A stretch of 64,000 nucleotides of DNA from JAAURS01 sp044923475 (GTDB taxonomy: Bacteria; Cyanobacteriota; Cyanobacteriia; Thermosynechococcales; Thermosynechococcaceae): NCBI RefSeq assembly GCF_044923475.1, contig NZ_CP137338.1, positions 4,154,001 to 4,218,000 on the forward strand, given 5' to 3'. The stretch's first letter is position 1. Each line of letters begins with the position of its first letter. Shown one piece after another: positions 17,638 through 26,585 of this stretch. Under the pieces are notes generated by a model. That model saw only the letters and a list, made by a program, of their open reading frames with translations, was not told the origin of the DNA and ran no database searches. Position numbers and translations under genes: made by a program.

Positions 17638-18582
17638 CTAAGCGTCCATCGAGCTAGGGTTTTCTTGTGCGAAGGGAGCGATGGCGGGAGATTTGGGCGC
17701 GCTTAAACTGCGCCAGTAAAGGGTGCCAGCCACCGCCATGAAGACGAGATAGGCGATCGCTTGGCCTAGGAAAAGGCGATCGCGGTAACCCAAAAAGGTC
17801 TTCAGCAAAATACCGGGGAACTGACGATCTGGCAAAATCAGGTGTCCGTCCCACAATAACGGTCCCAAAATGCAGGAATCGGCGGATGGGATCGGACAAA
17901 GATTTGTGGAAACGAAGGGATTCAGGATCCCGAGGGCTGCATCGAGCTGTTTGGTCGCTCCTAAAACAAGGCCGCCGACAATCAGCAATAAGAAAATCCC
18001 CATGATCTGAAAAAACTGCTTGAGGTTGATGCGGATGCCGAGGGCAAAGAGCGCCCAACCGATTCCCGTTGCGCCTATGAGACCGGCGATCGCCCCCGCA
18101 ACGGAAGACCACCCGCTCTGAAGTTGGGCCACGATAAACAGCGCGGTTTCGATGCCCTCTCGCAGTACCGCCACAAAAATGAGCGTCCAGATGCCCCATT
18201 CGGCTTTCCCGTCGGCGGCAATCATTTGCTTTACAGATCCTTCAATTTCGGCTTTGGCAGTGCGGGCTTGCCGAGTCATCCAGATCAGCATCCAGGTGAG
18301 CATGGCGATCGCCACTAGGCTAAAGCTCAATTTGAGAAACGGCAGCAGCACTGCTGCGTAGGGTTGCTCGGATGCTTGCAAGCTCTGGAGCAAGGCGCTG
18401 AGTCCTACACCCACGAGGACGCTCCCGACCAATCCTGAAGCTAAGCCAAAGTACACCCAATGCTTGAGTTGAGGCTGCTGTGCTTTCTGAAGCAGGGCTA
18501 GGACGATGCCGACCACGAGAGCTGCTTCGACGCCTTCTCGTAGGGTAATGACGAAGGTGGGAAGTGCGGCACTAATATCCAC
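17638..18582 (-). CDS. FTR1/EfeU-family iron permease
   Basis: A 314-residue, ~7-helix membrane protein. It has two REGxE iron-binding motifs, REGVEAALVVG (residue ~15) and REGIETALFIV (~141), that define FTR1 high-affinity iron permeases. It starts at GTG 18582 (MDISAALP). It stands alone without efeO/efeB or ferroxidase neighbours. An insertion with Cys (NLCPIPSADSCILG) lies in the extracytoplasmic part before the last helix. Transport of Fe2+/Fe3+ is inferred from the family. Confidence 0.88.
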   Translation of the reverse strand: MDISAALPTFVITLREGVEAALVVGIVLALLQKAQQPQLKHWVYFGLASGLVGSVLVGVGLSALLQSLQASEQPYAAVLLPFLKLSFSLVAIAMLTWMLIWMTRQARTAKAEIEGSVKQMIAADGKAEWGIWTLIFVAVLREGIETALFIVAQLQSGWSSVAGAIAGLIGATGIGWALFALGIRINLKQFFQIMGIFLLLIVGGLVLGATKQLDAALGILNPFVSTNLCPIPSADSCILGPLLWDGHLILPDRQFPGILLKTFLGYRDRLFLGQAIAYLVFMAVAGTLYWRSLSAPKSPAIAPFAQENPSSMDA

Positions 18583-18805
18583 GGGTCTTTCTCAAGGGAT
18601 GACGGCTGGAATCTCTTCTCTATTATGTCGAGTCTGAGATAGAGGGTGTATTTTTCGCTCGATAAATGGGTGTAGTAATGGTGCACGATCGTTACTTCGT
18701 CGCTTCAGATCGGGGTCGCATCGCGGTTGGCGAGGCAGTGGCGATCGCGGGTTCCAATCGCGACACGTTGAAACTGCATTTCAAGCATTTGATTGCAATG
18801 AAAGT

Positions 18806-19396
18806 TTGTCTTGGCGACCCCATCGATATGATGCCAATTACCCTGATACCTCGCTTAATTTTAGGTTTGGGACAGCGGAACTGTTGGATTGGCGCGATCG
18901 CCTAGACGAGCTGGAATCTAGCACTAATCCATTTGCGACGGTGGTAATGACGCATTTGAAGGTGGTTGAGACAAAACGCAATGTGGATCGGCGTAAGGCT
19001 TGGAAGTTTGCGTTAACTCGGGCGCTCTATGAGAAAAGCTACCAACGGCAAGAGATTCTGGATTTATACCGCTTTATCGATTGGGTTATGATTTTACCAG
19101 AGGCAGTAGAGCGTGAGTTTTGGCAGGAACTCCAAGTCTTTGAGGAGGAAAGAAAGGTGACTTATGTAACGAATGCGGAACGGTTCGGGTTTGAGCGAGG
19201 GATTCAGGAGGGGTTACAACATGAACGATCGCTTATCCTCCGCCTGCTTTCCCGACGTGTAGGGATTCTCTCTTCTGAGGTGCGATCGCAGGTTGAATCC
19301 TTACCCCTGGAACAACTGGAATCGCTGGGCGAGGCGTTACTGGATTTTTCTTCTGCGGCTGATTTGGATGAGTGGCTGCGGACTCTTGGTGCGTAG
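18806..19396 (+). pseudogene. Truncated Rpn-family nuclease/DUF4351 protein
   Basis: The C-terminal two thirds of a common cyanobacterial Rpn/PD-(D/E)XK transposase-like protein are present: FATVVMTHLKVVETKR, KAWKFALTRALYEK, YVTNAERFGFERGIQEGL, then a DUF4351-like tail (LLSRRVGILSSEVRSQVESL). The N-terminal nuclease half that should precede is missing or degenerate in other frames. Its 3' end sits directly against the broken toxin gene at ~19440, suggesting a rearrangement junction. Translation from an internal ATG (e.g. 18949) is possible. Confidence 0.6.
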
Positions 19397-19436
19397 CTAT
19401 CGCACTCGTAATACTGCGGCCTAAGGGGCGATCGCC

Positions 19437-19529
19437 TTGGATCGAGAACCGATTGAGAGCCTCCTCGCTGCAGTCGAATTGCTCTACCGCATGGCGACGT
19501 TCCAGCTTTTCAATACTCAGAACCGTCAT
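19437..19529 (-). pseudogene. TacT-like GNAT toxin, 5' fragment only
   Basis: The first ~28 residues, MTVLSIEKLERRHAVEQFDC then EEALNRF, match the start of GNAT toxins of the TacA-TacT kind. Similarity stops at ~19440; the acetyl-CoA-binding core is absent and the frame runs on through unrelated sequence antisense to the DUF4351 gene. It begins at the stop of the antitoxin gene with a 4-bp overlap, the normal tacA-tacT coupling. Confidence 0.65.
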
Positions 19530-19807
19530 GACGAAGCAGATTCATCAAAAATGCTCAGCTCGTTCAGCAGACGTTCCATGCGCTCATGACGACGGGGCGG
19601 CGCATCGAGCGCGGCCATAAAAGCAGTCCATTGTTCGGCATCCAGTCCAAAATGCTGCCGATCGGCCAGTGTTTCATCGGCTTGCGCCAAAGCACTTTCG
19701 AGCACGAAATCGCTGACAGAACGGTGGGCAGCGGCACGGTAGAGCTTTTGCTTGGCGGCAGGAGTCAGTCGCAAATCTAGTTTCTCAGAACGGGTTTTAG
19801 TTGTCAC
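19526..19807 (-). CDS. TacA-type (DUF1778) antitoxin
   Basis: A 93-residue ribbon-helix-helix antitoxin. RSEKLDLRLTPAAKQKLYRA and SVSDFVLESALAQADE are the DUF1778 DNA-binding segment, followed by a toxin-neutralising C-terminal part (FGLDAEQWTAFMAALDAP). Normally it represses its operon and blocks a GNAT toxin that acetylates aminoacyl-tRNA. Here the toxin is truncated, leaving an orphan antitoxin. Confidence 0.85.
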   Translation of the reverse strand: MTTKTRSEKLDLRLTPAAKQKLYRAAAHRSVSDFVLESALAQADETLADRQHFGLDAEQWTAFMAALDAPPRRHERMERLLNELSIFDESASS

Positions 19808-19880
19808 GGTATTACCCCGATTTGTAAGCTCATCCGAACATAAACGTCCGACAATGTCATAACATTCTTGTCGTTCAAAA

Positions 19881-20207
19881 TTATTGCAATGTGGGTACAG
19901 AGGGCGTCAGCTTTTGCGGTGCAAGACGATAACCCATCGCCTTCAAAATTGCGTTCACGCTGCTGAATTGCGGATTGCCATTTTCCGAAAGGGCTTTCTG
20001 CAACCCTTTGCGGCTCAGGCCAGAGACCTCGGCAATCTGACTGACACCTTTGACACGGCTTACGATTCGCAGAGATGACAGCAGTGCAGCAGCATCGCCA
20101 CTTTCCGCATACTCGTCGAACAGCACAGTAATGTAGTCATCAATTTCATCTGGATGCTTGCGAAGATATTCCTCTTCAACCTCGCCGATCGTTCTATGAT
20201 TCCGCAT
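19881..20207 (-). CDS. HigA-like helix-turn-helix antitoxin (putative addiction module antidote family)
   Basis: A 108-residue protein with a C-terminal HTH: VKGVSQIAEVSGLSRKGLQKAL then NPQFSSVNAILKAMGYRL, the TIGR02684-type antidote signature. The N-terminal helix EEEYLRKHPDEIDDYI probably contacts the toxin. It overlaps the upstream toxin gene by 14 bp, toxin first, which is usual for higBA-like modules. Confidence 0.85.
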   Translation of the reverse strand: MRNHRTIGEVEEEYLRKHPDEIDDYITVLFDEYAESGDAAALLSSLRIVSRVKGVSQIAEVSGLSRKGLQKALSENGNPQFSSVNAILKAMGYRLAPQKLTPSVPTLQ

Positions 20208-20535
20208 CGCTCAGATACTCCCGCCAATAGACTTTAGCTCGTGTAATATCATCATCCTGACTGCTTTTATCCCCACCACATAGCAGAACAACTAGATCGT
20301 TGCCGTGTTCGCCGAAATAAACTCTATAGCCGGAACCGAAGAACATCCGTAATTCGCTTACCCCTTCTCCGACTGGCTTGCAATCACCATAATTGCCCTG
20401 CTGCATTCGTGACACACGGGCAAGGATACGCTTTCTTCCCATGACATCCCTCAGGCCATTCATCCATTCGCTGAAGGGTTCCTGTCCATCGGGTGTCGTG
20501 TAGACGATAACCCTTCTCGGTAATGCATTTGTCAC
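20194..20535 (-). CDS. RelE/ParE-superfamily toxin (HigB-like, TIGR02683 type)
   Basis: A 113-residue toxin with the family pattern: TTPDGQEPFSEWMNGL, ILARVSRMQQGNYGDCKPVG, GVSELRMFFGSGYRVYFGEH, LVVLLCGGDKSSQDDDI and AKVYWREYL. This class usually cleaves mRNA on ribosomes, inferred here. It is the first gene of an intact-looking two-gene module with the downstream antitoxin. Confidence 0.88.
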   Translation of the reverse strand: MTNALPRRVIVYTTPDGQEPFSEWMNGLRDVMGRKRILARVSRMQQGNYGDCKPVGEGVSELRMFFGSGYRVYFGEHGNDLVVLLCGGDKSSQDDDITRAKVYWREYLSDAES

Positions 20536-20578
20536 GCTATTCTACTTTTCTTCCGACATTATAGCGAACTATAGTTCG

Positions 20579-20731
20579 CTATCGTTGCAAATGCAACAGG
20601 ATCCCCTTCTGTAAGCACTTTGTGCAGACAGTATCCATCGCAAACAGTTCATCCGCATCATCCATGCTGAGGTCGGCAAAGACATTGCCACTACCTCGTT
20701 GAAAGGCAGGTTGTTCGTCAGGATGATGCAT
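20579..20731 (-). pseudogene. Fragment of a further XRE-type antitoxin
   Basis: From ATG 20731 the frame reads MHHPDEQPAFQRGSGNVFAD then LSMDDADELFA, like the N terminus of short XRE antitoxins (SGNVFADLG...EEL pattern). The helix-turn-helix that should follow is missing and the frame ends after ~50 residues. It is probably a relic of a third toxin-antitoxin module. Confidence 0.4.
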
Positions 20732-20985
20732 GGTTTGGGGTAAACGCTTGACAAAGCGATGGGCTAAGATCGCCACGCATCAAGAGTCCGCAAACACCTG
20801 ACAGGGTATGAGTTGGAGCAGACGATCGCTGCTGTTAAGGGCAATCGAAAAGAGACACGCGGACGATTCAGGCGTAAAATTCTATGATTGATGGGGACTG
20901 CTGGAACTCAAGCTTTGGGGGGCAGGTCTATCCCAACAGTGCTTTAGCGTTCAATTCCCAACAGGTTTCACCATAAACGGGTCGC

Positions 20986-22002
20986 ATGTCTCAATTTAAT
21001 AGTGGTTTTACCCTGTTTCTCAGCCTAATCGTGGAGGCCATCCCCTTTTTGCTCCTAGGAGTGCTGGCCTCCAGCGTGCTGCTGCTGTTTGTCAACGAAC
21101 AGCGTCTCATCGCGCTGATGCCCAAAAATCCGTTTCTAGGCGCATTGGCTGGGAGCCTATTGGGTTTCCTGTTTCCGGTGTGTGAGTGCGGGAATGTGCC
21201 CGTGGCCCGGCGTCTGCTTCTCCAGGGGGTATCGGTTCCGGTTGCGATCGGTTTTTTGTTGGCCGCACCCACCATCAACCCCGTCGTGATCTGGGCCACC
21301 TGGACAGCCTTTCGGGACCAGCCTGAAATTGTGGTGCTCCGGGTCGTGTTTTCCCTGATTATTTCGACGACCGTGGCCTGCGTCTTCAGCGTTCAAAAGG
21401 ATATGCGTCCGTTTTTGCAGCCCGCCCTAGCCCGATGGATGCCGGATGTCCTCGTGCAGCCCAGCCTGTCCGACACGCCTGCACTGCTGCAAACGGGCAC
21501 GTTTTTGCTGGGTCAGCCCAGCGGACAGCCCGTGGCCTTCGATGCAGTTGCCGCCGCCGCGCTCCGCCCCAATCCTAAAGCCAAGATTCCTTGGCAAGAT
21601 CGACTCCCCCTCCTCCTGGAAAATATGGTGCAGGAATTGCGGGAACTGGGCGGCATTCTGGTGCTGGGCAGCCTTTTGGCCGCCGTAATTCAGGTGGCCG
21701 TGCCCCGCGAGTGGGTATTGAGTATCGGCCAAGGTCCCGTCACGTCCGTCATTGCTATGCTGATTTTAGGCGGCGTGATTTCCATTTGTTCGACGGTGGA
21801 TGCGTTTTTTGCCCTATCCTTTGCCACGACCTTTACCAGCGGCGCAATCTTAGCCTTTCTAGTCTTTGGCCCCATGTTCGACCTGAAAAGTTTGGGGCTG
21901 CTGCTCACCATTTTTCGGCCCCGCGCCATGATTTATTTGGTTGTTTTGATCGTTCAGCTCACGCTGATCTTGACGCTTTTTATGAATTTACATGTCAGCT
22001 AA
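20986..22002 (+). CDS. UPF0718/YraQ-family (ArsP-like) permease
   Basis: A 338-residue membrane protein with two halves of about four helices. It shows the family loop FPVCECGNVPVARRLL (conserved CECG), SVPVAIGFLLAAPTINPVVI, and in the second half LILGGVISICSTVDAFFALS. The middle (~155-205) is hydrophilic. Members transport organoarsenicals or unknown metals or metalloids. It forms a pair with the TIGR03943 gene 57 bp downstream, an arrangement like ycgR-ycgQ, so the two probably form a complex. Confidence 0.85.
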   Translation: MSQFNSGFTLFLSLIVEAIPFLLLGVLASSVLLLFVNEQRLIALMPKNPFLGALAGSLLGFLFPVCECGNVPVARRLLLQGVSVPVAIGFLLAAPTINPVVIWATWTAFRDQPEIVVLRVVFSLIISTTVACVFSVQKDMRPFLQPALARWMPDVLVQPSLSDTPALLQTGTFLLGQPSGQPVAFDAVAAAALRPNPKAKIPWQDRLPLLLENMVQELRELGGILVLGSLLAAVIQVAVPREWVLSIGQGPVTSVIAMLILGGVISICSTVDAFFALSFATTFTSGAILAFLVFGPMFDLKSLGLLLTIFRPRAMIYLVVLIVQLTLILTLFMNLHVS

Positions 22003-22059
22003 CCTCCCAACCCTCGCTAAGCTTCGATATCGGTACGCAATGCCAAGGACTGAGATGCC

Positions 22060-22824
22060 ATGAACCCAACACCTCCTCTCCCGCGCCAGCAATGGTCAAA
22101 GCTATCGGAGTGGATTCATACGTTTGCTCTGGGTTTGTGGGGCGCGCTGTTTCTGTTCTACTGGCACTCCGGTAAGTTGGGGCTGCTGATCCATCCCAAT
22201 TACTTCGCCCTCAGTATTGGAGCGGGATTTGTGCTGTTGGCGATCGCCAGTCTCAACCTCCTGCGCATGATTCGCCGTCAGATGGGGTGGCGAGAATCGC
22301 ACCAAACTCTCTTTTCACCGCTGCTCATGAGCTGCATTTTATTGGTTGCGGCCATCATGGGCTTTTTGATCGCGCCCAGACCCTTCGTGAGCGATACGGC
22401 CATTCAGCGAGGGCTTCAGGACAGCGCTATCGTGACGCGGGTGCGGCCTCAGTCGTTTCGCGTCAATCGCTCTTCGGAGTCGCGATCGCTTATTGACTGG
22501 ATTCGGACCATCGATGTATACCCAGAACCGGATGCCTACGCAGGGCAAAAAGTCAGCGTGGATGGCTTTGTCGTGCGCGACCCTAATTTACCGGCAGGCT
22601 ACTTTACCCTAACGCGGTTTGTGATCACTTGCTGTGCAGCGGACGTTTACCCCGTGGGACTTCCCGTGAGATTTACGCAGTCCAAAAGCGAAATTCCAGC
22701 CGACCGCTGGTTTAAAGTTCGGGGCAAAATGGCGACAGAAACGCTGAAGGGCAAACGTCAAGTCGCGATCCAGGCCAGTACGGTTCAGCCCATTCCAGAA
22801 CCCAAAAACCCTTACGCCTATTAA
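22060..22824 (+). CDS. TIGR03943/DUF1980-family putative permease subunit (YcgQ-like)
   Basis: A 254-residue protein. Three N-terminal membrane segments are followed by a soluble domain with VDGFVVRDPNLPAGYFTLTR and the family motif VITCCAADVYPVGLPV. It always pairs with a UPF0718 permease in bacteria. Its Cys pair may bind a metal (inference). No Zur-like operator was recognised upstream. Confidence 0.85.
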   Translation: MNPTPPLPRQQWSKLSEWIHTFALGLWGALFLFYWHSGKLGLLIHPNYFALSIGAGFVLLAIASLNLLRMIRRQMGWRESHQTLFSPLLMSCILLVAAIMGFLIAPRPFVSDTAIQRGLQDSAIVTRVRPQSFRVNRSSESRSLIDWIRTIDVYPEPDAYAGQKVSVDGFVVRDPNLPAGYFTLTRFVITCCAADVYPVGLPVRFTQSKSEIPADRWFKVRGKMATETLKGKRQVAIQASTVQPIPEPKNPYAY

Positions 22825-22984
22825 CTTTTTTTACCACTAAAACAACAATCTGAAGCCGCCGTCACAGCCCTCGGACAAACTGTGGAAATGGCTCTTGACA
22901 ATCAAATGTATGGGCTTATAGTCTATGCAGACAAGTAACTCTTTAGCCTGGGTTTTTGAGTTGCGCTAAGGGTGTGAGGAACGA

Positions 22985-24106
22985 ATGATGAGTCAATCTG
23001 GACTGCGGGTCTGGAGCCTTTGTGCTGGAGCTATAGCACTTTGGCTGTGGTCGAGCGGCAGACCATCCCAAGCCGTAACATTTAGTCAAGTTGAGGTGGA
23101 CCAAAGCAAGTTTGTGGCCGTTGCAGTCCCTCGCGCTTCGGGCTATTACACCCTACTGGTTTTGGAACAGCGCTCTAATAAAAAGCCATGCTGGCGAGAG
23201 AGCAGTTCTAGCCCAACCCGCATCGATCCGTTGCTGCTGAATTTTAACTTTACGGGTATTTGCGGGCGCAGTACCGATAGCAATGGGTATTCCATCCGCG
23301 CTGCGGGCCGAGATTTGGGAATGAGTTACCAGCTCAGCCTGCAAAAACAGAAAAACGATCTGCTGTTACTGGGCGTTCCTTCTCGCTCTGGTAAAGGAAA
23401 AGGAAAAGTCATCGAGCTGGGCCGCACCCATGGAATTCGCTCCGGTTTTCTGAAAATTAAATTGAAGGATGGTTGGCGATTTGCAAAACGCACCTATGGG
23501 GGTAAAACCCTCGGTCATATCTATTTCAGTCGGGATACCGCACCCGCCGCTCGGGTGGCTTCTCGTCCAGAACAGAAACCTTCAAAGACTCCCAAACAGC
23601 CTTCAACGAGTCCCAAACAGGTCGTCTACAAACCCGCTCCTCCTTCCGCTCCTGCCTCCGATGTTTCTGGACGACATTCCTATTTGGTGATGGTGCTTGC
23701 CCCCACTCCAACTCAGCAAGCTAAAGTTCGCGCTCATCAGCCCGGTGCTTTTAGAACTTCCCATCGGGGTCAGTCGGTAATGCAGGTGGGTATTTTTAGC
23801 AATCGCACCAAGGCAGAATCGCTCAAGACGGCACTAACCCGTCAAGGGTTCAAGGTACTCATGGTGACCAAGACCGCTAGGGCGCTTTCAAGCCAGAGCG
23901 ATGCGATCGCCGCGCGCCAAGAGCTTACCCCAGTCGAAGGATCGGCATCCGAGCTGACTCGAATTGCAGTACCGAAGCAAAAGTTGCCAATCGGTTATAT
24001 TCGCGGAGCGCGAGGCGTCTACACGTCAGGATATCGCTTCCCCAAACGGTCGAAACTGCCCCCACCCCCACCATCCAGCGAGCTGAGAACTGAGATACCG
24101 CAGTGA
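22985..24106 (+). CDS. Secreted DUF3747 protein with a C-terminal SPOR-like domain
   Basis: A 373-residue protein with a signal peptide (hydrophobic core LCAGAIALWLW, cleavage near RPSQA). The DUF3747 domain spans ~35-185: KFVAVAVPRASGYYTLLVLE, DPLLLNFNFTGICGR, DSNGYSIRAAGRDLG and KTLGHIYFSRD. A Pro/Lys-rich linker (~195-225) leads to a SPOR-like region (VMQVGIFSNRTKAESLKTAL, ~268-290) that could bind denuded peptidoglycan. The family is largely restricted to cyanobacteria and has no known function. Confidence 0.8.
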   Translation: MMSQSGLRVWSLCAGAIALWLWSSGRPSQAVTFSQVEVDQSKFVAVAVPRASGYYTLLVLEQRSNKKPCWRESSSSPTRIDPLLLNFNFTGICGRSTDSNGYSIRAAGRDLGMSYQLSLQKQKNDLLLLGVPSRSGKGKGKVIELGRTHGIRSGFLKIKLKDGWRFAKRTYGGKTLGHIYFSRDTAPAARVASRPEQKPSKTPKQPSTSPKQVVYKPAPPSAPASDVSGRHSYLVMVLAPTPTQQAKVRAHQPGAFRTSHRGQSVMQVGIFSNRTKAESLKTALTRQGFKVLMVTKTARALSSQSDAIAARQELTPVEGSASELTRIAVPKQKLPIGYIRGARGVYTSGYRFPKRSKLPPPPPSSELRTEIPQ

Positions 24107-24116
24107 CTCCAACACG

Positions 24117-24172
24117 AGGCCGCACAGCTAGGGCAGTCGTCGGGCTGAGGTGAGGCGATCGCCCTTCCCTAT
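24117..24172. repeat. Dispersed intergenic repeat, copy 1
   Basis: A segment GAGGCCGCACAGCTAGGGCA... through GTGAGGCGATCGC to TCCCGGCTATTG resembles 48058-48127, with about four fifths of positions matching by eye. HIP1 octamers are embedded. Neither copy codes. Confidence 0.6.
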
Positions 24173-24346
24173 CCCGGCTATTGCACGAGGGCGATCGCAG
24201 TCTGTCGCATAACCTCGACAGGGCGATCGCTCAATAGCCGATGTTGCTGGGGTTGAAGCTAGAGCGTAGCTAGAGCTTGATGGGCGATCTCGCTTTGGGG
24301 CTGGCTTTCCTCAAAGTCATTGGAGGGGCGATCGACCAGCGTGTGC

Positions 24347-25597
24347 TCAATATCGGAGGCTTTTTGCCAACACGAACATCACACCGGATGCCAACCAAGC
24401 GCCCACAACAATGCTGAGAATGCCAGCATCAAAGCTTCCTGTCATAGCCACAATCGTTCCTGGAATCAGAGAACCGCCAACACCACCCAACAAGACCGCT
24501 AACCCGTTGTAAAGCCCAGTCCCAGCACCAACGCGATCGACGGGTAAGATGCGCTGAACAATCGCGTATTCCTGAGCACCATAGGCACTTTGACAGAACA
24601 CCGCGCCCGCGAAAAATAACACCAAAGGCACCGCCTGAGTTGTCGTGGAAGCAATGTAGACCATACCGCCTGCCATCAGGAAACCCATCCCTGCGAGCTG
24701 TATTCTCCCTTGGAGCTTGTCTCCTAAATATGCCATTAAGGCAATACCGAACATTCCTGCGGTATAGACCAGCGCAAGGGGCCATCCCAATTGTTCGAAA
24801 TCGATCCCTTTGGCACGATTAAAGTAGGTTGGCAGCCAATTCAATAAACCAAAGGAACAAAATGCATTGAGGCTTCCTCCAGTCACCATGAGCCAAAACA
24901 AAGGATTTTGACGATAGGCAATCTGCTGTATTTTCTGCTGTTGTTTCTGCTGTTGAAAGTCGGTTGCGGTGACAACAGCATCTGGGCTAGCGATATGGGA
25001 CGGCTCATCTGGTATGAGAAAGTAAATCAATGGAAGCGACAGCAGCATTCCGCCAATCCCTAGCCCAGCAAAGGTCGATCGCCAGCCCCACAGATGAATC
25101 AAAGGAACAATAATAATGGGCGCAATAGAGGTAGACAATAAAATGCCGCTTACCCAAATCGCATTGGCTCGCGATCGCTCGTCGGACAGAAACCAACGGC
25201 TGGTAATCGCACTGGCCATGGGGATATGGACGCCTTCGCCGAGTCCTAGGAGCAGACGCAAAACAATCAAGGCGGACAAGGAATAGCCCAATGGGGCGCT
25301 CAAAATCGTAACGAGAGAGAACGCACAAATGGTCATCATGACACTGCGTTTTGGCCCGAATCGCTCAGCAGCAGGACTCATTAGCATGTTAGAGAGGGCA
25401 TAGGAAACATAGAAGGCAGCAAGTAACAATTCGCCCTTTGAGCCGACTTCGCGATCGCTCCAACCAAAATCTTGAGCCAGTCGAGGGAGCGCCAGAGAGA
25501 GGTTATTGCGGTTAAAATAATTAATCACAATAGTTACGGCGAGAACGGCAGGAATTTGCCATCGGGGTTGGAATATTTTGGGTTTAAGGGTCGGCAT
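24347..25597 (-). CDS. MFS transporter (ACS-like, organic anion family)
   Basis: About 416 residues, 12 membrane segments. I start at ATG 25597 (MPTLKPKIF), which has GGAGAG 8-13 nt upstream; the frame stays open for 61 more codons upstream without membrane similarity. Family motifs include INYFNRNNLSLALPRLAQDF in helix 1, AERFGPKRSVM (loop 2-3) and RLLLGLGEGVHIPMASAITS in helix 4. The polar central loop is Gln-rich (QQQKQQQKIQQ). The substrate cannot be read from sequence; ACS members move hexuronates, phthalate or phosphate. Confidence 0.85.
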   Translation of the reverse strand: MPTLKPKIFQPRWQIPAVLAVTIVINYFNRNNLSLALPRLAQDFGWSDREVGSKGELLLAAFYVSYALSNMLMSPAAERFGPKRSVMMTICAFSLVTILSAPLGYSLSALIVLRLLLGLGEGVHIPMASAITSRWFLSDERSRANAIWVSGILLSTSIAPIIIVPLIHLWGWRSTFAGLGIGGMLLSLPLIYFLIPDEPSHIASPDAVVTATDFQQQKQQQKIQQIAYRQNPLFWLMVTGGSLNAFCSFGLLNWLPTYFNRAKGIDFEQLGWPLALVYTAGMFGIALMAYLGDKLQGRIQLAGMGFLMAGGMVYIASTTTQAVPLVLFFAGAVFCQSAYGAQEYAIVQRILPVDRVGAGTGLYNGLAVLLGGVGGSLIPGTIVAMTGSFDAGILSIVVGAWLASGVMFVLAKSLRY

Positions 25598-25882
25598 CAA
25601 AAATCTCTCCATCTGAAGCCCAGTTTTCCAAGAATACCTAGAGTTGAGCCATTGTGTGTAATAGGAAGCTAAATTCGATCTACCCCTAGGAGAAGACAGG
25701 GGTACGAAAGGCTTTGAAGCCGATAAGTTAGAAGGATGTTTGTCTTGCGAGCAAACCCCCGCCATACCCAAACCTCCCAAAAGCCGCTATAGTCATTGAA
25801 AACAGATAGTTGCCATTCCTTAGAAACGTCTTGTGAGGAAGGAAGCTGTCTGTCAAACGAAAATCAAATAGGAAGATGACTT

Positions 25883-26320
25883 ATGGGATTGAGCGAGCAA
25901 TTAGCGGATGAAGGAATCGCGTCGAGGATTGCGGAAGACTGCGCCAAATTAATGGACGAACAGGTGTCATGTAAGAGCGGAGTTTCTGGAATGGCATTTA
26001 AGGCTACTTATAAAGTTGTCAAGGGATTGAGTGCAGATTATATTCCTGGCGCAATACAGCGTCTGTTGCCGGAGGCGATTAGCGCGCTAGAACCGATGTG
26101 GGAAAAAGGGATAGAGTTAGGCGACCCAGTGTCATATCTGACACAAAACTGCGAACTGACCGCTGATACGATCCTAAGTGTTACGGATGCAAAAATTCAG
26201 CGTGCCAGAAATAAGCTGATCTGTACTTCATACAATCAACTACGCAAGTCTGTAAAAAGTGACATATCGGCAGCGGTTCCAGGCTTTGCTGAAATTTTAA
26301 GCAAACACGCCCATTATTGA
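25883..26320 (+). CDS. DUF6918-like conserved hypothetical protein
   Basis: A 145-residue soluble, mainly helical protein: MGLSEQLADEGIASRIAEDC, SGVSGMAFKATYKVVKGL, LPEAISALEPMW and ILSVTDAKIQRARNKLI. I associate it with DUF6918 from recall of the pattern, not a search. AGGAAGATGAC lies just before the ATG. No neighbour suggests a role. Confidence 0.65.
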   Translation: MGLSEQLADEGIASRIAEDCAKLMDEQVSCKSGVSGMAFKATYKVVKGLSADYIPGAIQRLLPEAISALEPMWEKGIELGDPVSYLTQNCELTADTILSVTDAKIQRARNKLICTSYNQLRKSVKSDISAAVPGFAEILSKHAHY

Positions 26321-26585
26321 GTGCTGCTAATCCGGCCATTCATCGAGCTGTGGGAACCGGCAATTAGAAGAGGGCACCCGTTGCACTGCTGCTGAACTGC
26401 CGCTACTGACTTTGGCGATCGCCTTCTCAGCTACCCGCTACTCAAACCAGCATCCGAGTAGCTGTAGCAGCGATCGCCCCTTCCCCTCAAGATCGAGCCA
26501 AACCCGATCGCTCAGCTCTAGCCAACCGAGGGCGTTTAGGCGAAAGCAAAGGCGAAAGCGGGGCTTCCGCTCTCGCTGAAGAAGA

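Noticed and set aside
18666..18905. 79-codon ORF MGVVMVHDRYFVASDRGRIA
   Set aside because: No family recognised; it overlaps the degenerate 5' part of the Rpn/DUF4351 pseudogene and is probably part of that decay.
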